From assembly GCA_014379925.1 (NCBI GenBank), contig JACMKY010000697.1, forward strand, positions 1-18,625: DNA of 18,625 bases. Direction: 5' to 3'. Below are positions 1-5,874 of the stretch, in pieces. The number at the start of each line of letters is the position of its first letter. Positions within the stretch are counted from its first letter, which is position 1. The position numbers and the translations under genes were made by a program. The notes beneath the pieces were generated by a model. That model had not been told where the DNA came from, made no database searches, and was given only the letters and a program-made list of their open reading frames with translations. This DNA comes from Cytophagales bacterium. GTDB taxonomy: Bacteria; Bacteroidota; Bacteroidia; Cytophagales; ES-bin-26.

Positions 1-1
1 A

Positions 2-547
2 CAAGTGCAGAACCTGCCCTTGGTGGTGCATCAATGGGGCACTACCTGGTCGGTCAACTACGTAGCAAAAAGATTCCAGGTAAAGCCTTTCATTACTTTT
101 CAAAATACCACCTTATTGAATTATTCCAAATACTCGAACACCGACAATGCGCGGGCTGGCGCTGCCAACGGAAATGATCCCCAGCAAAACAACATCAACT
201 CCGGTAAAGGCACTGAAATCGATCACCAATTCACCCCCCGGGTGTACGGCGGAGCCTCGGTCAACTACCAGATCAGTCAGAAGATCGATTTTAACCTCAA
301 CCCTTACTACTATTCCAAACATACTTTTTACCACGCCGATCACCTCCTGTCCGATGACAAGATCATCCGAGGGGTTGGCAACATCCGGTCAAAATTAATC
401 CTGAATGCGAAGTTGTCCTACTCCCCCGTCAAAGCGGCAACGGTATTCGTGAGTGCGAAGAACTTACTCAACGACCGTTCTCAGGAATACTACAACACCG
501 ACCGGATGGGAAGTAGGGTCTTGGCGGGAGTAAATTTTCAGTATTGA
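2..547 (+). CDS. TonB-dependent receptor, C-terminal fragment (5' end outside window)
   Basis: The reading frame is open from the first bases of the window, so this is the 3' end of a longer gene. About 181 residues are visible, made of alternating aromatic/polar beta-strand-like segments (for example around ASVNYQISQKIDFNLNPYYY). The protein ends in a strand with terminal aromatic residues (GVNFQY), the usual closing strand of an outer-membrane beta-barrel. The segment AATVFVSAKNLLNDRSQEYY matches the 'N-L-x-(N/D)' strand typical of the last part of TonB-dependent receptors, which import siderophores, vitamins or glycans using TonB energy. The plug domain, TonB box and any carboxypeptidase-like N-terminus lie outside, so no substrate can be given. 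The fragment is visibly less GC-rich than the protease gene that follows. An intrinsic terminator follows the stop codon by about 25 bases. Confidence 0.8.
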   Translation, partial: QVQNLPLVVHQWGTTWSVNYVAKRFQVKPFITFQNTTLLNYSKYSNTDNARAGAANGNDPQQNNINSGKGTEIDHQFTPRVYGGASVNYQISQKIDFNLNPYYYSKHTFYHADHLLSDDKIIRGVGNIRSKLILNAKLSYSPVKAATVFVSAKNLLNDRSQEYYNTDRMGSRVLAGVNFQY

Positions 548-573
548 TTCGACCAACGCAACCCTTGCCGTGG

Positions 574-603
574 GCCCTTGCATTCTGCGTGCAAGGGCTT
601 TTT
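574..603 (+). terminator. Rho-independent terminator of the TonB-dependent receptor gene
   Basis: A perfect 9-bp stem (GCCCTTGCA at 574-582 with TGCAAGGGC at 590-598) encloses a 7-nt loop and is followed directly by five T residues. It lies 26 bases after the receptor stop codon. Confidence 0.85.
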
Positions 604-605
604 AA

Positions 606-637
606 TTGGTTAAACAAGGCTAAAAACCGCTTCTTTG
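606..637 (+). promoter_or_regulatory. Weak candidate promoter for the structured RNA region
   Basis: TTGG at 606-609 and CTTCTTTG at 630-637 are separated by about 20 bases. That resembles the Bacteroidota -33 TTG / -7 TAnnTTTG arrangement, but the -7 box lacks the TA. Initiation would fall near 643. This is only suggestive. Confidence 0.2.
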
Positions 638-642
638 GCTCA

Positions 643-825
643 AAAAAAGTCCGGAGGCCGGTTTAAACCTCGACCCCACGTTGGAAACCTGCGCAAGTAA
701 TCCAGTGACTGCTTTGGTCGAATGGTTGGCAGGGTTCGTCGCTGGTTTTGCGCTCGAACCCCATTCCCGCGTTTCTTTGGTGATCCGGTTGCTGCTTACT
801 CCCTGGTAGGCAGCAACCTTTTTTT
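643..825 (+). ncRNA. Candidate structured small RNA with its own terminator
   Basis: The gap between the receptor and the protease holds no convincing protein. About 180 bases lie between two intrinsic terminators and contain several nested pairings. GAGG/CCTC with GTC/GAC closes a hairpin around 648-672. A long imperfect hairpin pairs GAATGG (720-725) with CCATTC (761-766) and GGTTCG (733-738) with CGAACC (755-760). The stretch ends at a strong terminator (787-825). A transcript ending there needs an upstream gene, and the receptor mRNA should already have stopped at 603. The length and long imperfect hairpin are loosely reminiscent of 6S RNA, but I could not fold a convincing closing stem, so no family is assigned. 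It could also be a 5' leader or decayed sequence. Confidence 0.25.
787..825 (+). terminator. Second strong intrinsic terminator in the gap
   Basis: GGTTGCTGC (787-795) pairs perfectly with GCAGCAACC (810-818) across a 14-nt loop and is followed by seven T residues (819-825). It lies about 200 bases upstream of the protease gene and not at the end of any recognisable coding region. Confidence 0.75.
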
Positions 826-827
826 GC

Positions 828-866
828 CCCGGCCAAACGGCAACCCGGAAAAGGCGTTTGGCCGGG
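828..866. repeat. 12-bp inverted repeat
   Basis: CCCGGCCAAACG (828-839) is the exact reverse complement of CGTTTGGCCGGG (855-866), with a 15-nt spacer. No T-run follows, so it is not a typical terminator. It begins immediately after the terminator at 787-825. Confidence 0.6.
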
Positions 867-926
867 CGGTGGAGGCGCGTTCACCGTGGTTTATAAAAAG
901 CGGGGAGGAAGGCGGTTACGAAGGAG

Positions 927-954
927 GCCAAATGCGGATATATCCGCGTTTGGC
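927..954. repeat. 28-nt near-perfect palindrome upstream of the protease gene
   Basis: Bases 927-954 form arms GCCAAATGCGGAT / ATCCGCGTTTGGC that meet with essentially no loop; the only mismatch becomes G-U in RNA. A pyrimidine-rich GGGCTTTCTTTCC follows. It could be a terminator with a poor T-tract, or an operator-like dyad about 73 bases before the protease start. Confidence 0.55.
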
Positions 955-1026
955 GGGCTTTCTTTCCCCTCGCCTTGATTACGCGTACCAAACTATTCTC
1001 TCGGTTGGGAACGACCGTTACCGTTC

Positions 1027-3129
1027 ATGAAAAGACTCCTTGGGGGAACACCGGCAATGTGGATGATGGTGTTGCTCGTTTTCCCGTCCGCCGGGTTTGC
1101 CCAACCCAACCAACCGCTGTCCCAACAGGCCGTTCTGTTGGCCAGGACGCTCGAAAAGAATCACTACCAGCCCCGCGCCCTCGACGACGGGTTTTCCGAA
1201 CGGGTCTTCGTCCGGTTTCTGCACCTGCTCGATCCGCACCGCCTGTACTTCACCGCCGCCGACATCGGGGCGTTGTCGGCGTACCGTCGGCAGTTGGACG
1301 ATGAATTGAGGGGCGATTCCTGGCAGTTTCTGCCCCGCGTTACCACCCTCTACCAGCAACGCCTCACCCAGGCTGAACCAATTCTGGGGGAAATTTTACG
1401 GAAGCCCTTCGATTTTTCCAACCCCGAAACCATCGCGTTTTCGGAAACGGACAGCCTGGATTTCGCCGCCGATGAGGCGGCGTACGGGCAGCGCTGGCGC
1501 AAATGGCTGAAGTACCAAACCCTCCGGCAAATGGCGGGAATCGCCGCCGAAAGCCACGCCGGAGACCCGAACGGGATGCTGGCCGCGGAACCCGCCGCGC
1601 GGCAACAGGTCGGCGCGGTGGAGAAACGCAACCTCCGGCGGACCCTGGAGCATCCCGGCGGGTACGCCAACTGCGTGGGCGCGCTCTTTTTCAACGCCGT
1701 CGCCGCCTGTTTCGACCCGCACAGCGCTTACTTCTCGAAAACCGACTACGAAAATTTCGAATCGGCCCTCTCCAAGGAAGCCCTTTCCTTTGGCATGGAC
1801 CTGGATGAGAACGAAGCCGGCCGCATCGTCATTGCCCGGCTGGTTCCCGGCGGGCCAGCGTGGAAGTCCAACGAGTTGCACAAGGACGACGTGCTGACCG
1901 GGTTGCGGTGGTCGGGCAACCCGGCGGTGGACCTGGCCGGGGCCGACGTGGCGGAAGTGGAAAGCCTGTTGCAGTCCACCAACGCGGGCCAGTTGGAGCT
2001 CATCGTCCGGAAAACCAGCGGGGTGGTCAAGACCGTGTCGCTCACCAAGGAGAAGATCCGGGAAGAAAACATCGTCAAGAGCCTGGTTCTGCAAGGGGAA
2101 CGGAAAATCGGCTACCTCTCGCTGCCCGGCTTCTACACGGAATGGGAAAACCCGTCCGGTTTGGGGTGCGCCAACGACGTGGCCAAGGAAATCGTCAAAC
2201 TCAAGGAGGAACGGATCGACGGGCTGATCCTCGACATCCGCTACAACGGCGGGGGCTCCCTGGAGGAAGGGTTGAACCTGGCCGGCATCTTCGTGGACGA
2301 AGGCCCGCTGTTCGTCACCCGGGGCCGGGACGGCAAACCCGCCGTATTGAAAGATCTGAACCGCGGCACGGTCTACGACGGACCGCTGGTGGTGCTGGTG
2401 AACGGACAAAGCGCTTCGGCTTCCGAAATCCTGGCTTCCACGCTGCAGGATTACCACCGGGCCCTGATTGTCGGCAGCCCCACGTTCGGCAAAGCCACCT
2501 CGCAGGTGGTTCTCCCGCTCGATCCGGCCCGAAGAACCGCCGGCCACGTGAAGGTCACGGTGGACAAACTCTACCGGCTGGACGGCAAGAGCGCTCAGTT
2601 GGGTGGCGTCCGGCCCGACGTGTACCTGCCCGATCTCTACGAATCGGTGAACTACCGCGAGGCTTCCCTGCCGTTTGCCCTCCCCGCCGACTCGTTGACC
2701 AGGAAGATTGTCTACGCGCCCCTCCGGGCATTGCCCACCGAGGAACTGGCCCGCCGGAGCCAGGCCCGGGTTGCCACCAACCCTTCCTTTCAACTCATCC
2801 GGCAAATAGCCGACTACGGGCGCAGCCACCCGGCGGAAGAAAGCAAAGCCGGCGTCAATCCGGGAACCCGAACCGTTCCCTTGACCCTGGCCCACTTCCG
2901 GGACCGTACCCAGCAGCGGTACCAGTGGTGGCAGGCGTGGGTGGCGGCGGAGAAAGGACATTCGAACGAGTTGTCGGTGCAGAACCACCGCTTCGATCAG
3001 GCGGTGACGGCGGTGGATGCCTACGGCAAGGAGATGAACGACCTCCTGATCGGCAACATCCAACGGGATGCCTACGTCGGGGAGGCGTGCCGCATCCTCC
3101 ACGACCTGCTTTCCCTGCCCACGAAATAG
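1027..3129 (+). CDS. Tail-specific (carboxy-terminal processing) protease, S41 family
   Basis: This 700-residue protein matches the full Tsp/Prc layout. A signal peptide (about residues 1-25, ending GFAQ) is followed by an N-terminal helical domain with the Tsp-like LARTLEKNHYQPRALDD segment. Next come a PDZ domain (about 250-340), the S41 catalytic core with DIRYNGGGSLEEGLNLAGIF, and a C-terminal Tsp-type extension (about 560-690). The Ser/Lys dyad is visible as Ser464 in SASASE and Lys489 in TFGKAT. Their 25-residue spacing equals that of E. coli Tsp Ser430/Lys455, and Asp475 matches Tsp Asp441. The enzyme should cleave periplasmic proteins from their C-termini after PDZ-mediated recognition. 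The ATG start fits the signal peptide. Neighbours are unrelated in sequence; no operon partner is evident, because a 263-base repeat-filled gap follows. Confidence 0.92.
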   Translation: MKRLLGGTPAMWMMVLLVFPSAGFAQPNQPLSQQAVLLARTLEKNHYQPRALDDGFSERVFVRFLHLLDPHRLYFTAADIGALSAYRRQLDDELRGDSWQFLPRVTTLYQQRLTQAEPILGEILRKPFDFSNPETIAFSETDSLDFAADEAAYGQRWRKWLKYQTLRQMAGIAAESHAGDPNGMLAAEPAARQQVGAVEKRNLRRTLEHPGGYANCVGALFFNAVAACFDPHSAYFSKTDYENFESALSKEALSFGMDLDENEAGRIVIARLVPGGPAWKSNELHKDDVLTGLRWSGNPAVDLAGADVAEVESLLQSTNAGQLELIVRKTSGVVKTVSLTKEKIREENIVKSLVLQGERKIGYLSLPGFYTEWENPSGLGCANDVAKEIVKLKEERIDGLILDIRYNGGGSLEEGLNLAGIFVDEGPLFVTRGRDGKPAVLKDLNRGTVYDGPLVVLVNGQSASASEILASTLQDYHRALIVGSPTFGKATSQVVLPLDPARRTAGHVKVTVDKLYRLDGKSAQLGGVRPDVYLPDLYESVNYREASLPFALPADSLTRKIVYAPLRALPTEELARRSQARVATNPSFQLIRQIADYGRSHPAEESKAGVNPGTRTVPLTLAHFRDRTQQRYQWWQAWVAAEKGHSNELSVQNHRFDQAVTAVDAYGKEMNDLLIGNIQRDAYVGEACRILHDLLSLPTK

Positions 3130-3130
3130 A

Positions 3131-3170
3131 GTCGATGAGTAAGGGAGTTGATGAGTGGATGAGTCAATAT
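3131..3170 (+). repeat. Octamer array, five units, directly after the protease stop codon
   Basis: Five consecutive 8-base units read GTCGATGA, GTAAGGGA, GTTGATGA, GTGGATGA, GTCAATAT. The array begins one base after the TAG stop codon (3127-3129). The same unit vocabulary recurs at 3283-3298, 3343-3390, 4452-4475, 13730-13785, 13924-13955, 17041-17096 and 17110-17141. Confidence 0.75.
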
Positions 3171-3254
3171 GGGTCAATAATTGAACATTGCTACTCAATG
3201 GTAAACTCATTCACTTACCGACGCTGCTCAATAAACTCACACACCTTGAACGCC

Positions 3255-3279
3255 AGCGTCGATGCAATGCATCGACGCT
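3255..3279. repeat. 25-nt palindrome within the repeat-filled gap
   Basis: AGCGTCGATGCA (3255-3266) and TGCATCGACGCT (3268-3279) are perfect 12-base inverted arms around one central base. A half copy, AGCATCGATGCAATGC, occurs at 4478-4493, again next to an octamer array. Confidence 0.7.
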
Positions 3280-3282
3280 ACG

Positions 3283-3298
3283 CCCCTTACTCATCAAC
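3283..3298 (-). repeat. Two-unit octamer array, reverse orientation
   Basis: Read on the minus strand the units are GTTGATGA and GTAAGGGG. The 17-base string CCCTTACTCATCAACGC at 3284-3300 recurs exactly at 3376-3392. Confidence 0.6.
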
Positions 3299-3342
3299 GC
3301 TGGTTCGACCGCAGCGGCGGCCGCTTCGCTCACCATGAAAAC

Positions 3343-3390
3343 TCATCCACTCATCAACTCTCTTATTCATCCACTCCCTTACTCATCAAC
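3343..3390 (-). repeat. Octamer array, six units, ending 2 bases before the next start codon
   Basis: On the minus strand six in-phase 8-base units read GTTGATGA, GTAAGGGA, GTGGATGA, ATAAGAGA, GTTGATGA, GTGGATGA. The array is the inverted counterpart of that at 3131-3170. It reaches to within two bases of the ATG at 3393, so any ribosome-binding or promoter sequence for that gene must lie within the repeat. Confidence 0.75.
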
Positions 3391-3392
3391 GC

Positions 3393-4451
3393 ATGAAAAG
3401 ATCATTCCTCGCTTACGGTTTGCCCCTCCTGTTTTCCGGGCTGTTGTCTTTGGCGGGCTTGCCAGCCGCCACCGCCCAGAACATCACCGATGCGGGTGCC
3501 TACATGGGATACATCAGTGGCCAATACCGGGAAATCCTGAAGGATTACGTGGGTTACAGCAGCGCGGTAGCCCACGGGAAAAACGCCCGGAAGATCGAGA
3601 ACCGCCGCCAGGAATTGATCCGGACCACCAACGACGCCCGGCGGAAGATTACGGCGATGCCGCCGTTCGAGGGCGATAAAAGCTTCCGCGACTCCACGGC
3701 GAAGTTCCTGCTCATCTCCTACCACCTTCTCAACGACGATTACGGCAAGATCGTCAACCTGGAGGAAGTGGCCGAACAATCGTACGATGCCATGGAGGCT
3801 TACCTGATGGCCCAGCAGCTGGCCAACGAAAAACTGGACCAGGCCAAGGCAAGGCTCGACGCCACGGAAAAGGCCTTTGCCGGGAAAAACAACGTCCGCC
3901 TGCTGGAGACCAAGGACGACCTGGCCCGGAAAGCGGAGAAGACTACCCAAATCAACAGCTACTACCACCCCCTTTACCTGATCTTCTTCAAGAGCTACAA
4001 ACAGGAAATGTACCTGCTGGACGCGGTGCAAAAAAAGAACGTGAACGCAGTCGAGCAGAACAAGAATACGTTGGTCAAGTACGCCGAAGCGGGGCTGGGC
4101 CAACTGGATACCCTTCCCGGAATGTACGGCGACCGGTCGGTGGTGAACGCCTGCCGCCAGCTGCTGGAATTTTACCGGGATGAGTGCCGGCAGCAAATGC
4201 CCGCCCTAACCGGTTTCTACCTGAAGGAAGAAAACTTCACCAAAATCCAGCAGGCCATGACGGCCAAACGCGGACGCACCCAGGCAGACATTGACCAGTA
4301 CAACCGGGCGGCGGACGAAATGAACCAAGCCGGCAACGCGTTCAACCGTACCAACGGCCAGCTGTTTGAAAGCCGGAAGAAGCTGCTGGATAACTGGAAC
4401 AAGACGGTGGCCGCCTTCTTCGACAAACACGTGCCCAAATACAAGGAATGA
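3393..4451 (+). CDS. LIC11966 family surface protein (function unknown)
   Basis: This 352-residue protein has a signal peptide (residues 1-29, hydrophobic stretch ending ATAQ) followed by an almost entirely alpha-helical, charged mature part with coiled-coil-like segments (for example around residues 140-180 and 285-335). The central segments YHLLNDDYGKIVNLEEVAEQ and IFFKSYKQEMYLLDAV resemble, from memory, the family named for Leptospira LIC_11966, which is common in Bacteroidota and has no established function. No catalytic motif or lipobox is visible, so export to the periplasm or surface is the only supported property. The ATG directly abuts an octamer repeat array, and another short array follows the stop codon, so the gene is bracketed by repeats. 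It may be transcribed separately from the upstream protease. Confidence 0.7.
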   Translation: MKRSFLAYGLPLLFSGLLSLAGLPAATAQNITDAGAYMGYISGQYREILKDYVGYSSAVAHGKNARKIENRRQELIRTTNDARRKITAMPPFEGDKSFRDSTAKFLLISYHLLNDDYGKIVNLEEVAEQSYDAMEAYLMAQQLANEKLDQAKARLDATEKAFAGKNNVRLLETKDDLARKAEKTTQINSYYHPLYLIFFKSYKQEMYLLDAVQKKNVNAVEQNKNTLVKYAEAGLGQLDTLPGMYGDRSVVNACRQLLEFYRDECRQQMPALTGFYLKEENFTKIQQAMTAKRGRTQADIDQYNRAADEMNQAGNAFNRTNGQLFESRKKLLDNWNKTVAAFFDKHVPKYKE

Positions 4452-4475
4452 GCAGGGGAGTTTATGAGTGGAAAA
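4452..4475 (+). repeat. Short octamer array directly after a stop codon
   Basis: Three in-phase units GCAGGGGA, GTTTATGA, GTGGAAAA begin at the base after the TGA stop (4449-4451). The half-palindrome AGCATCGATGCAATGC follows at 4478-4493, matching the palindrome at 3255-3279. The remaining roughly 200 bases before the next gene show nothing else I can name apart from the promoter box at 4695. Confidence 0.55.
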
Positions 4476-4694
4476 GTAGCATCGATGCAATGCCTTGACG
4501 GATGCGTTGGAAAACGTCTAGAGGGAGCGCGTTAGGGAGAACGCTAAACGTCGTGCCGATTGAAAAGAGGAGCATCCGGCGGTTCATCACCCGAAAGTGC
4601 CGACCGGGACAAGCCCGCGGGGATCATTCTCCCGGATAGAGTACGTAGGTAGGAATTGCCCGGTTTAGGGCGAAATTTAGTGGGTGGGGAAGAA

Positions 4695-4702
4695 TAGTTT
4701 TG
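4695..4702 (+). promoter_or_regulatory. Candidate Bacteroidota -7 promoter box
   Basis: TAGTTTTG matches the Bacteroidota sigma-factor -7 consensus TAnnTTTG exactly. No convincing -33 TTG lies at the right distance. Initiation would fall near 4708, just upstream of the GTG at 4726. This argues against translation starting at the in-frame GTG at 4684. An identical octamer precedes the gene at 14023. Confidence 0.35.
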
Positions 4703-4725
4703 TCCCGCTACCAACCTCTCTTCCC

Positions 4726-5799
4726 GTGAACGCACCCAGCCAAACAAAAATCGGCAGAACAGCCCGGATGCTCGTTTTGCTGTCGGCGGTTCTATTGGTC
4801 AACTGCAAAGGAGAAGACGGGGAATTGGGGCCAAGTGGGCAGACGGGACCCGCCGGTTTGGACGGCAGCAACGGTGCGCCGGGAACACCGGGCGTTCCCG
4901 GTGCGCCAGGGACACCCGGTGCGCCAGGAACGCCCGGTGCACCGGGAACGCCCGGCGCCCAGGCGTTCGAAGACGGGTTTGTCAAAGGAACCATCCAGGG
5001 AAAGCGCCGGGACGGGCAATCGTTCGAAGAACCGTTCGAATACCGGATCACCGACGTAAGGTCCGGTTTCGAGCCCTACGGACCGCCGGGCGGGGGCTTG
5101 GAAAAGCTGGTCATTTCCAGAAGCCCGGAACCTGGTGAGGGTACCTACGGCAGTGAGGTGGTCAAGCCCGGGTGCAGCTTCGAGTTGTTGTTCGACCGTA
5201 GAGGAGCCAGTAGCCAGACCATTGCCACGAACGACTTCAAAATCAGCTTCAACAAAACCCTGCCGAACCGGCGTCTTTTCAACCTCCAGGCTCCCGGGCA
5301 ATTTCTTCCCATCGGAACCACTGCGTTGGCCATTTCCGACGCCTACACCGGGGCGTATCCCCTCCGGTACAACGGGCGGGTGGTCGACCAATATTACGAC
5401 CGGGTGAGTGGCAAGAAGTACGTCGTATTTTTTGACCAGGCTTACAACCGGATTTATTTTGAAGGCCAGGATCAATACCGCTTTGCCTTCCGCATCGGCC
5501 CCGATGGCCAGCAGTCAACGGTCTCCGATCCGTACGGCACCCTGAACTACAATCCAGCCTCCCCGGCTTTCACCAAGGCGGAGGACGACACCGACCTGTC
5601 GACATCCGTGCCCGTGCCGGCGGACGCGTACGCAATCACGAATTTTAACTACAGCCCGGACGGAATCGTCACCTTTGACTACCGGGCAAGCATCAGTCAA
5701 TACAACAATTCCACCTACAACGCCTTGGAGATCACCGGAAGCGTACGGATTACCGCCTACGACGGCAAGGTGATGCGCCGAACCGCCGAAGGCCAGTAA
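4726..5799 (+). CDS. Predicted lipoprotein with collagen-like Gly-X-Y repeat
   Basis: Starting at GTG 4726, the protein has 357 residues. It has a basic n-region (K8, R11, R14), a hydrophobic stretch and a lipobox LVNC with Cys27 as the likely lipidated residue. An ATG at 4768 or a GTG at 4684 are alternative in-frame starts; 4684 lies upstream of the only promoter-like box. Two residues after the cysteine come 17 uninterrupted Gly-X-Y triplets (residues 29-79), including four GAPGTP units. A C-terminal domain of about 280 residues follows, rich in beta-type sequence, which I do not recognise. The architecture suggests a collagen-like stalk that displays this domain from a membrane. Whether it reaches the cell surface is unknown. 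No partner gene is apparent; the next gene is convergent. Confidence 0.72.
   Translation: MNAPSQTKIGRTARMLVLLSAVLLVNCKGEDGELGPSGQTGPAGLDGSNGAPGTPGVPGAPGTPGAPGTPGAPGTPGAQAFEDGFVKGTIQGKRRDGQSFEEPFEYRITDVRSGFEPYGPPGGGLEKLVISRSPEPGEGTYGSEVVKPGCSFELLFDRRGASSQTIATNDFKISFNKTLPNRRLFNLQAPGQFLPIGTTALAISDAYTGAYPLRYNGRVVDQYYDRVSGKKYVVFFDQAYNRIYFEGQDQYRFAFRIGPDGQQSTVSDPYGTLNYNPASPAFTKAEDDTDLSTSVPVPADAYAITNFNYSPDGIVTFDYRASISQYNNSTYNALEITGSVRITAYDGKVMRRTAEGQ
4810..4962 (+). repeat. Gly-X-Y repeat tract with 18-base tandem units
   Basis: Seventeen codon triplets of the form Gly-X-Y run from 4810 to 4962. Within 4873-4953 an approximate 18-base unit encoding GAPGTP recurs, with mostly synonymous differences between copies. 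Such a tract can change length by slippage or recombination in steps that keep the reading frame. Confidence 0.8.
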
Positions 5800-5858
5800 A
5801 TAATCATCCTTTTCTACCGCATTGAACCGGGGCCGGGCCGCGCAGGCGTTCAGTGGAG

Positions 5859-5874
5859 ATCAATGATCATTGAT
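5859..5874. repeat. 16-nt perfect palindrome across the permease stop codon
   Basis: ATCAATGATCATTGAT reads the same on both strands and includes the stop codon of the minus-strand permease (5867-5869). Its core TGATCATTGAT also occurs at 14580-14590 at another gene end. Confidence 0.5.

Noticed and set aside
660..780. A tRNA-like GGGTTCG motif near 732
   Set aside because: No acceptor stem, anticodon arm or correct spacing can be fitted around it.
722..1030. Possible 102-residue protein across the hairpin region
   Set aside because: It spans two strong hairpins and a terminator, has no signal or domain, and overlaps the protease start.
1396..3210. Open frame of 604 codons on the minus strand across the protease gene
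   Set aside because: It is the antisense shadow of a GC-rich gene whose plus-strand product has a full catalytic dyad and domain order. The antisense product shows no family resemblance.
1860..3338. Open frame of 492 codons on the plus strand overlapping the protease gene and the repeat gap
   Set aside because: It is an Arg/Gly/Pro-rich out-of-frame translation of the protease, typical of GC-rich DNA, and runs into the repeats without a recognisable domain.
3131..3390. CRISPR array
   Set aside because: The units are 8 bases with no regular unique spacers, and no cas gene is nearby.
4684..4725. GTG at 4684 as start of the collagen-like lipoprotein
   Set aside because: It lies upstream of the only promoter-like box and would add a polar stretch before an otherwise standard lipoprotein signal peptide.
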